Assembly: GCA_938743325.2 (NCBI GenBank)
Contig: OW568867.1
Coordinates: 434,001-498,000, forward strand
Source of the DNA: Pycnococcus provasolii
Taxonomy: Eukaryota; Chlorophyta; Pseudoscourfieldiophyceae; Pseudoscourfieldiales; Pycnococcaceae
Length of the DNA: 64,000 nucleotides
Direction: 5' to 3'
A program made the position numbers and the translations under genes. The notes under the pieces were generated by a model. The model saw nothing but the letters and a program-made list of their open reading frames with translations. It searched no databases and was not told where the DNA came from. Each line of letters begins with the position of its first letter. Position 1 is the first letter of the stretch. Below are positions 9,828 through 18,576 of the stretch, piece by piece.

Positions 9828-10602
9828 CTTCCAGGAGGGCATGGTACTGAGTGTATGTTGTAAGATCATGTTGGTTTGTTACTAATAAAGAAGAAGAATG
9901 ACATGCGTACGCGCGTGCTTGATACATATTCTGTATCAGGTACTGTAAGAATACAGAAGTACTGTACGGTACTGTACAGGTACCGTACTGTACTAACTTA
10001 GGGTGATATTGATACAGTATTGTCCCGTTGAACCAGATAAGATGGAGCGATGGAGCAAATACTTGAGCGTGTGCTTGAGCGAGGCTGGGCAGTCCGTGGG
10101 GCCCTCGGAACCACGTATGGCGCCCGGTATATGTGTGCTGAATATCGACGCGCGATCATTGAAATGTATCGCGCGGGTGACGCACACAAGGGAAGCAAGT
10201 CGTCGCCGGGGCTGATGCACGGTATTGTACTACTGGTGTCACACACAGTTAGGGTTAGGGTTACCAGGTAGGTTTCCTCCTCCTCCCCCAGGAGGTTCCC
10301 CCCCCCCCCCCCCCCCCCCCTGACTGCCTGAATGAATTTGGACAAGCATTTGGCAAGGGGTTTGACCGCATTACGAAAAAAACTGACCTTAACCGGACTG
10401 GCCTTAACTGGACTGGACTGGATATTGACTTTTTTGGGGGGGGGGAATTGAAGTTGAACTGTTGAAGTTGCAATTATTGTTCTGATTGCTTTGCCCTTGC
10501 AAGCTGTCTGTCATTTTTGTCATTTTTGTCATTTTTTCTTGGCCATTCCATTCTGCGCATTTGGTTTTTTCTGTGGCGTCCTCCTCCTGGCTTATCATTT
10601 CT
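9828..10602. other. Intergenic region with GTAC palindromes, telomere-like repeats and a C23 tract
   Basis: Downstream of the NOX stop the sequence holds overlapping GTAC palindromes (about 9940-10000), two TTAGGG units at 10249-10260, a run of 23 C at 10298-10320 and a G9 run at about 10435-10443. Three direct repeats of GTCATTTTT at about 10508-10535 precede the C2 gene. An ATG-initiated frame at 10050-10271 (73 codons) ends inside the TTAGGG units; it resembles nothing I can name and may be a truncated fragment. Confidence 0.5.
10249..10260 (+). repeat. Interstitial telomere-like motif (TTAGGG)2
   Basis: Two exact TTAGGG units lie about 340 bp upstream of the C2-protein gene and are flanked by CA repeats and a C23 run. 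This belongs to the recurrent motif described for 3603-3629. Confidence 0.85.
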
Positions 10603-13386
10603 ATGGGTGCGTCCTCCTCGGTCTCGGCGTCGGCCTCGGCCTCTCGCTCACAATCTCATCCTGATAACAGTGCGTCGATATCGCCGCCGTCCTCCTCCTC
10701 CTCCTTGTCCGGGTCATCCTCGCTTCGTCCTGGGGCGTCTTCGTCCTCGCGCTCTGGACAGATGGCCGCAAACTTGCTGGACGCGAGATGGAGGGACCAC
10801 TTCGACGGGGGAGGACGCGTCGTGGAACCGCCGCAGTTTGGAAAGCCGCCGTCCACTATCCGTAAGCTGAAAATCGTCGTACACGCAGCGCGAAATATCA
10901 CAGCTTCACAGCCGACGCTCGTCGAAGCCACGCTTGGACACCAAAACGCGACTTCTTCTCTCTGCTCGACAAAGGAACAGCACCAAACACAAAGCGGCGT
11001 CACGTCCTCCTTCTTCTCAGCAGCCATGGGATCCATGGCAAAGAGCTACTCCCGGATGTTGCAAAACCCACGCTACGACGACGCGACGTTCACGTTCGAC
11101 GCATTTCAGCCTTGGGCAGGTGCACATCTGATGGTCGAGCTGCGAGGGAAAAGCAAAATTTCTGAAGCGACAACGCCTCCACCGTTCGCCGGACGACTGC
11201 GCATACCAGTCGACCGCATCGTCAACTCGTCCGTCAAGGATGCCACCGCCCCTAAGTGGTGTCGGCTCACCGACCGACCACCAGGCGAGGAAGACACAGG
11301 CGCCGCATTCGCATCCACGATAGGATTCAGCGCGCACGACGTTGCGTCATCACAAGAAATTCCCGACGCGGAGCTCACCTTCTCCATATACTGCGACGAC
11401 AACGACAGGCACCGCGTGTGGGCCAAGGTGATCTCCTCCAGAGGTGTGTGGCTCAGCCGCGCACGCGTCAAAGTCTCTTTAGTGTACACGAAGCCCGACG
11501 CCGCGCCTGACCGCTTCGACGAGGAGGCTCTCGCCGCCGCCCAAAAAGCGAAAGACCTCTACGAGGAGGGTGCCATCGACGAGAGCGACACGACGGCGCC
11601 GCGAGGCCCAACCCTCGGGCCGTTCGTCACCGCACCTCCTCGCGCCGACACAACGAAAATAACGGTGTCCCAGGAATTTGCGTGGGACGACGGAAAGGCG
11701 ACGTTCAGCTTCTGGCCCGTCTGCCTCGCGAAAGAGCCGTGGCTTTTAATCGAGCTTGCCGGCATACCGCACAACATCACAGGAAAACCGATGGCGTCGT
11801 CCAGGCGAGCAAGCCTGCTGACACGCGCGCGCAGTGCCACCGCCTCAGCGCTCACAGGCTTGACCCGCGGCGGCGTTCGCGACGTCGCGCAGGTGTGGCA
11901 GCCCGTGAGCGTGAACCTCAAGCAAGATCCCAGGACGGTTTCTTGGCAGAAGCACCGCGCCACGGTGCGGATGGCTGCGCAGGAGGACGACTCTGTGAAC
12001 CGAGGGTCGCTCAACATCGACGCGAAGATCCTGGGCGCACAAGGCGATCGCCTGCAGGTGGTGGTGCTGCGTGCGAAGAACCTGCCTCCCGTCAGCGACC
12101 GTGGCACGGGATGCGACACGTACGTCGTGGTGGAGATTGGCAAGAAGCGATTTCGCACCACCGTCGCGCGTGCGACGTGCAATCCGATCTGGAACGAGGC
12201 GCTGCACTTTCACTTTTCCGAGTGCTTCCCAGATCGCAAAGGCTACGTCGGTGGATTTGCAAAGCTGACGACTTCCGACCAGCTCGGCTTCGAGGTGTAC
12301 CACAGCAACACCGCAGCGACAAAGAAAGCGTCGTCGTCCAGCAAATCTGCGGGCGATCAGGGTGCGGCGGCGGCGGCGGCGGCGGCGGCAGAAGATCTGA
12401 CATCCGGCGGTGACGACGTGTTCCTTGGCGCGACTTCATTTCCCATGTCCGAATTCGTTGACGACGACGATGCGAAAGGCGAAGGTGACGACGAAGACGA
12501 CGCGCCGCGCCGGCCAGGTGCGCGCGATGCCGGCGCGGCGCTCACCCTCCTGGAGGCGGGCACGGACTTTGGAGAGCGGTACGCGGTGGAGCAGGCGACG
12601 ACGCCCACACGCTCGTTCTGGGCGGCGCTGCGAAGCAAGGCTTACCGAGGCATCACCGGCGATGTGCTGGTATCGTGCTACTTTGACGACGGCGAGCCGG
12701 GCAAGCCGATAGAGTCTGACCCGGTGCTGAAGCATCTTCGGCAGGATGCCTTGCGGCAGACAAGGCGTGGAAACGACGAAGCTGGCGACGGCGATGAAGA
12801 ATGGAAGCGCGAGCGCGATCGAATGCTGGCGATGGCAAGCTCGAAAGGCGTGAAAAACTCCTTCAAGCTTGGCAAGAGCTCCAAGTCGCCTACGAAGAAG
12901 AAGGGGGAAGAGGACGGTGTGGACGCCGAGCTCGAGGCGGCGCTGATGGAGGTGTTCCAGCTTGCGGCAAAGAGAGAGCGCACGAAGGCTTCAGCCGCTT
13001 TGGCGCATGCGCTCGAGCGCAAGGCGTTGCGTGAGGCGGCGCGCGGAGATACGGGAACCGACTTCTACAAGGCGATGGAGACGCAGCGTCGCCTTGCGAA
13101 GGGCATTTCGCGGCGCAAGAAGAAGAAGAATAAGGGTGGTATTGGTGGTATTGGTGGTGGTGGTGGCGATGATGATGACCTGGAGGAGGAGACGGAAGCA
13201 CAGCGTCGCCGTCTGCAGGAGGCGATTGGCGGAGCTCGCAGGAGCAGCCTGTCGATGGTGAGCGCGTATGACGGCAGCGGAGAGGCTATTCTGCTCGCCG
13301 CGGACTGGGAGTCGGAACGTCCGAAGGATCGTTGGGCGAGCGAGGCGCTGGGCAGCATGGCGCCGACCGTCGCGCCAGCGTTTTGA
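10603..13386 (+). CDS. Multi-C2-domain protein with predicted N-myristoylation
   Basis: The protein has 927 residues from ATG 10603. The frame runs further upstream only from a TTG, and the ATG start gives MGASSS, a strong N-myristoylation signal. A Ser/Ala low-complexity linker is followed by a C2-like segment (LKIVVHAARNI, about residue 88). A middle C2-like segment (VWAKVISSRGVWLSRARVKV) follows. The clearest C2 domain is at about residues 480-565 (LQVVVLRAKNLPPVSDRG, then CDTYVVVEIG and NPIWNEALHFHF). The usual calcium-loop Asp residues are only partly kept, so binding may be calcium-independent. The C-terminus is charged and helical (coiled-coil-like, about 770-900) with KKKKNK and Gly-Gly-Ile repeats. 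It is likely a peripheral membrane scaffold. It is tail-to-tail with the NLR-like gene, which also carries an acylation signal. Confidence 0.8.
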   Translation: MGASSSVSASASASRSQSHPDNSASISPPSSSSSLSGSSSLRPGASSSSRSGQMAANLLDARWRDHFDGGGRVVEPPQFGKPPSTIRKLKIVVHAARNITASQPTLVEATLGHQNATSSLCSTKEQHQTQSGVTSSFFSAAMGSMAKSYSRMLQNPRYDDATFTFDAFQPWAGAHLMVELRGKSKISEATTPPPFAGRLRIPVDRIVNSSVKDATAPKWCRLTDRPPGEEDTGAAFASTIGFSAHDVASSQEIPDAELTFSIYCDDNDRHRVWAKVISSRGVWLSRARVKVSLVYTKPDAAPDRFDEEALAAAQKAKDLYEEGAIDESDTTAPRGPTLGPFVTAPPRADTTKITVSQEFAWDDGKATFSFWPVCLAKEPWLLIELAGIPHNITGKPMASSRRASLLTRARSATASALTGLTRGGVRDVAQVWQPVSVNLKQDPRTVSWQKHRATVRMAAQEDDSVNRGSLNIDAKILGAQGDRLQVVVLRAKNLPPVSDRGTGCDTYVVVEIGKKRFRTTVARATCNPIWNEALHFHFSECFPDRKGYVGGFAKLTTSDQLGFEVYHSNTAATKKASSSSKSAGDQGAAAAAAAAAEDLTSGGDDVFLGATSFPMSEFVDDDDAKGEGDDEDDAPRRPGARDAGAALTLLEAGTDFGERYAVEQATTPTRSFWAALRSKAYRGITGDVLVSCYFDDGEPGKPIESDPVLKHLRQDALRQTRRGNDEAGDGDEEWKRERDRMLAMASSKGVKNSFKLGKSSKSPTKKKGEEDGVDAELEAALMEVFQLAAKRERTKASAALAHALERKALREAARGDTGTDFYKAMETQRRLAKGISRRKKKKNKGGIGGIGGGGGDDDDLEEETEAQRRRLQEAIGGARRSSLSMVSAYDGSGEAILLAADWESERPKDRWASEALGSMAPTVAPAF

Positions 13387-13652
13387 TTGATTGATTTGAT
13401 TGATTGATTGTGAGGGGGTGTGGTGGTGGTGGTGGTGGTCATTCTTCTTTTGTTTGTTTGTGAGCACTGTACTGTACACTTCTCATGTATGTATGAGTAT
13501 TTCTTCTGTAGTAATCAAATGTAATTGTTTTTGTGTGTATTATAATAGGTATGTACGGTACAATGTTTTATTTTCTGTTATAGACAATTACAGACTAGAT
13601 ACATGAATTATCTCTGTCTCTCGTCCTTTCCTTTCATACCAACTGCATTATG
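13387..13652. other. Convergent 3' region
   Basis: This spacer between the ends of the C2 and NLR-like genes carries GATT tandem units (about 13386-13410), a TGG run (about 13420-13438) and AT-rich 3' UTR-like sequence. I see no gene. Confidence 0.5.
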
Positions 13653-15416
13653 TCACTTGGATGACGCATCTAAGTCAAACCGTTCCCAGACGCGAATGGT
13701 CTTGTCCCAGCTCGCGGAGACGATGCGCGTACCATCCGCGGAATACGATGCGGAAGTCACCGTAGTAGAATGGCCTTCCAGCACATATATGCACGCGCCG
13801 GTCGTCGCGTCCCACACGCGAACGGATTGGTCCTGACTCGCGGAGACGATGCGCGTACCATCCGCGGAATACGATGCGGAAAACACCGCATTAGAATGGC
13901 CTTCCAGCAAGGATACACACGCGCCGGTCGTCACGTCCCACACGCGAACGGTCTTGTCCCTATTCGCTGAGACGATGCGCATCCCATCCGCGCAATACGA
14001 GGCGGAAAACACCCCTCCAGAATGACCTTCCAGCACAGATAAACACGCGCCGGTCGTCGCGTCCCAGACGCGAACGGTACTGTCATCGCTCGCGGAGACG
14101 ATGCGCGTCCCATCCGAGGAATACGAGGCGGAAAACACCGAATGAGAATGGCCTTCCAGCACAGATAAGCACGCGCCGGTCGTCGCGTCCCACACGCGAA
14201 TTGTCTTGTCCGCGCTCGCGGAGACGATGCGCGTACCATCCGCGGAATACGATGCGGAAAGCACATCATAAGAATGGCCCCTCAGCACAGATATACACGC
14301 GCCGGTCGTCGCGTCCCACACGCGAACGGTATGGTCCAAGCTCGCGGAGACGATGCGCGTCCCATCCGAGGAATACGATGCGGATCTCACCGCACGAGAA
14401 TGGCCTTCCAGCACAGATATACACGCGCCGGTCGTCGCGTCCCACACGCGAACGTTCTTGTCCGCGCTCGCGGAGACGATGCGCGTACCATCCGCGGAAT
14501 ACGAGGCGGAAGTCACCCCATCAGAATGGCCTTCTAGCACAGATAGACACGCACCCGTCGTCGCGTCCCACACGCGAACGGTCTTGTCCCAGCTGCCCGC
14601 GGAGACGATGCGCGTACCATCCGCGGAATACGAGGCGGAACTCACATCACTAGAATGGCCTTCCAGCACAGATATGCACGCGCCGGTCGTCGCGTCCCAG
14701 ATGCGAATTGTCTTGTCGTCGCTCGCGGAGACGATGCGCGTCCCATCCGCGGAATACGATGCGGAAAGCACATCATAAGAATGGCCTTCCAGCACAGATA
14801 CACACGCGCCGGTCGTCGCGTCCCACACGCGAATGGTCTTGTCCTTGCTCGCGGAGATGATGCGCAACCCATCCGCGGAATACGAGGCGGAACTCACATC
14901 ACTAGAATGGCCTTCCAGCACAGATATACTTGCGCCGGTCGTCGCGTCCCAGATGCGAACGGTCGAGTCGTCGCTCGCGGAGACGATGCGCGTCCCATCC
15001 GCGGAATACGACGCTGAGTTCACCACACCAGAATGGCCTTCCAGCACAGATATACTTGCGCCGGTCGTCGCGTCCCAGATGCGAACGGTCGAGTCGTCGC
15101 TCGCGGAGACGATGCGCGTCCCATCCGCGGAATACGATGCAGAATTCACCGCACGAGTATGGCCTTCCAGCACTGATATACACGCGCCGGTCGTCGCGTC
15201 CCAGACGCGAACGGTATGGTCGTCGCTCGCGGAGACGATGCGCGTCCCATCCGAGGAATACGATGCGGATCTCACCGCACGAGTATGGCCTTCCAGCACA
15301 GATATACACGCGCCGGTCGTCGCGTCCCAGACGCGAACGGTAGTGTCAAAGCTCGCGGAGACGATGCGCGTACCATCCGCGGAATACGAGGCGGAAGTCA
15401 CCCCAGAAGAATGGCT
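13653..15416 (-). repeat. 14 tandem 126-bp WD40-coding repeats
   Basis: Within the NLR-type gene the DNA repeats every 126 bp (one unit 129 bp), with most codons shared between all units. Differences concentrate at three or four positions per unit: the two residues after GH, the xDxT loop and the residue after TTGA. This matches high-internal-conservation WD40 arrays known from fungal HET/NWD genes, which evolve by recombination between repeats. Confidence 0.9.
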
Positions 15417-18086
15417 ATTCATGTTGTTCAATATCGTAGCATCAATATCCACACGAGCTGGTATGCAAAGACTTGGCGTAAAAGACGACAGCACCCTCTG
15501 TCCTGGACTCTGATACCATGCACTCGTACACGGAAGATTCGCCGCAATCACGCCAACCTGCGAATGCGTTCCAACTCCCCACCGTAGCGCGCGAACAAAG
15601 GCATGCAGCGATTCCACGGCCGTCACCAACCCAGTAGCATAATCTGCCAACTTCTCCTTCGCATCCAAAACCGCCTTCTCGAGGCGCAGCAATTCCACCA
15701 CAAGCACGCCTCTTCGACCTGCCTCCATCTGACGCTTCAACCACACACCCGCAAACTCTGTTGCACACCACGGTGACGCCTCGTATCCCTCAGGAATCAT
15801 CGACGCCTCCTTTTCTTCACGCTCAACCATGAACGCATCAGACCACTCTCTCATGACATCTATCGCTATCGTCTCATCACCACCTTCGTGCAGCATCTTC
15901 TCAACCGCTTCGGTCAAGTGCACGTGTGCATGTCGCAAGGAATACGCCACAGCCGGCCCCTTCTCGTCGTCGCCACGTTTCAGAACTTCTAGACACGAAA
16001 GCGCCAGCTCACGATGTCCACGAAATACGTTGGCTGCGTGCTCGCCAGATCGCTTCGTGTCTCCCAAAAACTCACGCAGCGACAAGTGCAACGTCTGCAG
16101 CAGGTGATCGCGCTCCTCGAACAGCAGTCCCCAGCCAGGTAGGTGCTCGCACGTCTCTCGCAAACGCAATCTATCAACATGCGCCGACGAGAGAGGTTCA
16201 CGCGAAGCTAGCACAATGTCAATCAACCTACGAACTTCCACGTCATCCTTCGCTGCGCGATCAAACCAAAGCTTATACGCGGCATCAATATCCGCAGGTG
16301 GTTCCAAGCTTGTCCCGTATCGCTTGACAAACTCGCGAGCAACAATCTGGTACACCTTTATGTTCTGCATGTTGCGCATCGCCTCTTCCCAGGGTCCTGG
16401 AAGGCGACGCTCCTCCTTTTCCACTTCCACCGGGGCTGGTCCAAGAACCTGTGCAGGCTCCATCACGCGCATGCCACCCTCCCAATCGTGCTCTAGCACG
16501 CGTCGACGAGGATAGTCACCATTCGCATCTGGGCGCGTCGTCACAAGTAGAGAAACACTCGAGCGCGCCTCGCGAGCTAAGGTCTGCAGCAAACGCACCG
16601 CGGCATTTGACGTGTGCCGGTCATCGTCCGCCTCGTCGAGCGCATCCAGCAAAATCACCGCATGCTTTTGAATTTTAGCAAGCTTTTTCAGCGGTTCCAC
16701 CAAAAGCGCGTTCACCGCGACATCCGGGTCGACGAGCGCCTTTGCCGCGATGTCTTCCTCCAGATCAATCAGGCATTCTCGAACAACGTCAAATCGTTGA
16801 CCAAGTTGGAAGCCAAGCGACCTCACCATCTCAAGCACGTCCTGGCGCCTGACGTCCGCACGTTTGAAGAAGTGTGACGCGTGGACCAAGTCGAGGGCTG
16901 CCGAAGCCACGCTCGACTTACCCTCTCCTGGTCCGCCAACAATGCATGCAAGACGTCCACCGGTCAACGTCACATGTGCACGCAGCTCGTCCAGCTGGTA
17001 CTCGTTGCTCTGTCCACGTTCTCGCAACGCCTGCAAATCCGACTCGTAGCTCATCGGACGGAGCATGAATCGCAGCTTGAGCTCCTCCGTGAAGTGCTTC
17101 ATGCTCGCAAACCCAAACTTGCCCGTGATTTCGCCGTGAATCATCTCCTTGTCTGCGGGCGAAAAGCACAGCGCCGTCTCCGCGTCGATGTTGCGAATGT
17201 GATGCGACACGTCGTTTTCCGAGAAGCCGTGCGTGACGAGCTGCAGCTTCTGCGGCGGTGTCGACCCGATCTCGTACAGGCACCACAACCTCGTCAGCGG
17301 GATGACGCGATCTTTATCCAACACGACGAGCGTTGCGCGCGACGTCGCAATCGTACCGGCGAGCGTGCGGCCGTCGTCTAGCTCGTGCATGGCTGAAAAT
17401 ACTCCGCCCGTGTCGTCCTGGTTGATGGCGAAAATGTCAAGCCACACGTACGTATCGTTTTGAGCAGCGCCCGCAAGTGCCCCTTTCACGCTCTCCACGA
17501 GGTTGACGAAAGTGCTTCCCCACGCGTGCGAAATGAAGTACGTCGGCGCGCCCACAGGAAGGTTCTTCGCCTGGGCGTAGCTCATGTGCTCTTTGCGTGC
17601 CAGCGAGCGCACGAAGCACTCGACGATATCCGTCGTGTACATCTGCTCGAACGGGATGTCGCGGTACTCCACCGGAACCGGCTTACCGCTCTTTGCTTTC
17701 TCAGCCGCACGTCTCTTATCGCGGTGCGTCTCAAGATTGTGCGGTGTCACCGTTAAGGCTGCATCCTGGCCTCCCCCATCTTGTTCGTTCATAAATTCCT
17801 TGACGACGTCCCAGCTTTGCGTCGTTCGTTCATGTTTCTTGACAAATTCTGCAAGCCATGCTAAAGCGACTGCTCGAAAGACGGGCGATGAGGAGCTTGA
17901 AGTTGAAGGTGAAGTTGAAGCCAGACTTCTTGTCAAGTTGGAACCTTCTTCTGATGAGGAGCTTGGAACCTCTAGATTGTCGTCAAAGTCAAGCTTGACA
18001 GGAGGCTTGACTGGCAGGACAACAATGTGGTCAACAACTGCACTGGTCGTTGACGTTGACGTTGACGTTGACGCCGCGCATCCCAT
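13653..18086 (-). CDS. NLR-type receptor: TIR-like - NACHT - 14x WD40, with N-terminal acylation signal
   Basis: The protein has 1477 residues from ATG 18086. The start MGCAAS is a textbook myristoylation plus palmitoylation motif. A Thr/Ser-rich spacer leads to a TIR-like domain (about residues 180-310) with YFISHAWG, VWLDIFAINQ and RLWCLYE. This domain is often found at the front of algal and oomycete STAND proteins. A NACHT-type P-loop NTPase follows: IVGGPGEGKSS (382-392) is Walker A and ILLDALDEADD (478-488) is Walker B. A helical middle region leads to 14 WD40 units of 42 residues (about 890-1477), consistent with two seven-bladed propellers. The units are nearly identical (SASYSADGTRIVSAS, VRVWDATTGACISVLEGH). 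The architecture is that of pattern-recognition or incompatibility receptors: propeller as sensor, NACHT as oligomeriser, TIR-like domain as effector. Immune function is inference from architecture. Confidence 0.9.
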   Translation of the reverse strand: MGCAASTSTSTSTTSAVVDHIVVLPVKPPVKLDFDDNLEVPSSSSEEGSNLTRSLASTSPSTSSSSSPVFRAVALAWLAEFVKKHERTTQSWDVVKEFMNEQDGGGQDAALTVTPHNLETHRDKRRAAEKAKSGKPVPVEYRDIPFEQMYTTDIVECFVRSLARKEHMSYAQAKNLPVGAPTYFISHAWGSTFVNLVESVKGALAGAAQNDTYVWLDIFAINQDDTGGVFSAMHELDDGRTLAGTIATSRATLVVLDKDRVIPLTRLWCLYEIGSTPPQKLQLVTHGFSENDVSHHIRNIDAETALCFSPADKEMIHGEITGKFGFASMKHFTEELKLRFMLRPMSYESDLQALRERGQSNEYQLDELRAHVTLTGGRLACIVGGPGEGKSSVASAALDLVHASHFFKRADVRRQDVLEMVRSLGFQLGQRFDVVRECLIDLEEDIAAKALVDPDVAVNALLVEPLKKLAKIQKHAVILLDALDEADDDRHTSNAAVRLLQTLAREARSSVSLLVTTRPDANGDYPRRRVLEHDWEGGMRVMEPAQVLGPAPVEVEKEERRLPGPWEEAMRNMQNIKVYQIVAREFVKRYGTSLEPPADIDAAYKLWFDRAAKDDVEVRRLIDIVLASREPLSSAHVDRLRLRETCEHLPGWGLLFEERDHLLQTLHLSLREFLGDTKRSGEHAANVFRGHRELALSCLEVLKRGDDEKGPAVAYSLRHAHVHLTEAVEKMLHEGGDETIAIDVMREWSDAFMVEREEKEASMIPEGYEASPWCATEFAGVWLKRQMEAGRRGVLVVELLRLEKAVLDAKEKLADYATGLVTAVESLHAFVRALRWGVGTHSQVGVIAANLPCTSAWYQSPGQRVLSSFTPSLCIPARVDIDATILNNMNSHSSGVTSASYSADGTRIVSASFDTTVRVWDATTGACISVLEGHTRAVRSASYSSDGTRIVSASDDHTVRVWDATTGACISVLEGHTRAVNSASYSADGTRIVSASDDSTVRIWDATTGASISVLEGHSGVVNSASYSADGTRIVSASDDSTVRIWDATTGASISVLEGHSSDVSSASYSADGLRIISASKDKTIRVWDATTGACVSVLEGHSYDVLSASYSADGTRIVSASDDKTIRIWDATTGACISVLEGHSSDVSSASYSADGTRIVSAGSWDKTVRVWDATTGACLSVLEGHSDGVTSASYSADGTRIVSASADKNVRVWDATTGACISVLEGHSRAVRSASYSSDGTRIVSASLDHTVRVWDATTGACISVLRGHSYDVLSASYSADGTRIVSASADKTIRVWDATTGACLSVLEGHSHSVFSASYSSDGTRIVSASDDSTVRVWDATTGACLSVLEGHSGGVFSASYCADGMRIVSANRDKTVRVWDVTTGACVSLLEGHSNAVFSASYSADGTRIVSASQDQSVRVWDATTGACIYVLEGHSTTVTSASYSADGTRIVSASWDKTIRVWERFDLDASSK

Positions 18087-18576
18087 TATTGTTGAAGCAC
18101 GCAAGCACAGCACAACAGTTCCCAGCACAGCACAGCGATGTGTGTGGCAATGGCGACGGCCGGCGACGCGCGGGAAGGCGGAGAAAGGGATCAGAAAGGG
18201 GATCAACTGGACTGAACTAATGGAGATCGTCAACTGATCAACGATTCAACGGGACAATTGAACCGCATCACCATTCCCATTTATTTCCCAAAGACTACAG
18301 AGAGACAGAGAGACCGGCCGCGAGTGCAGACCTCTGCGGACCTCTAAAGGTACGATACCAAACGGGTAGGACGGGTAGGAGGAAATTCGTGATTCCAAGT
18401 CAGTGAGCTTAGAGGAGTCAGTCGACAGTTGTTGTTGACCCGCAGCCCCCAGGCACACCTCCCAGGCACCAGGCCCAGGGAGAGCCCAGGGGCAGGGGGG
18501 AGGGACCCAACAACCTCTGGGACCCACCCTGTCTGCCTGTGTTTGTAGTACTACCTTAGTCTATGATGAATTCTCC
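18087..18576. other. Divergent promoter region
   Basis: About 0.5 kb between the NLR-type gene and the 39-residue-repeat gene. It includes short AGAGAC repeats at about 18300 and CCCAGG-rich repeats at 18440-18500. No RNA gene or further coding region was recognised. Confidence 0.5.

Noticed and set aside
10050-10271. Small 73-codon gene before the C2 gene
   Set aside because: It has an ATG and protein-like composition but ends inside TTAGGG units and matches no family; kept only as a note in the intergenic entry.
13653-15416. CRISPR-like or satellite array
   Set aside because: The 126-bp repeats are in frame throughout and encode WD40 blades of a long gene; there are no spacers.
13770-15587. 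Plus-strand open frames across the WD40 array
   Set aside because: They are mirror frames of the minus-strand repeats and show the same 42-codon periodicity without a fold of their own.
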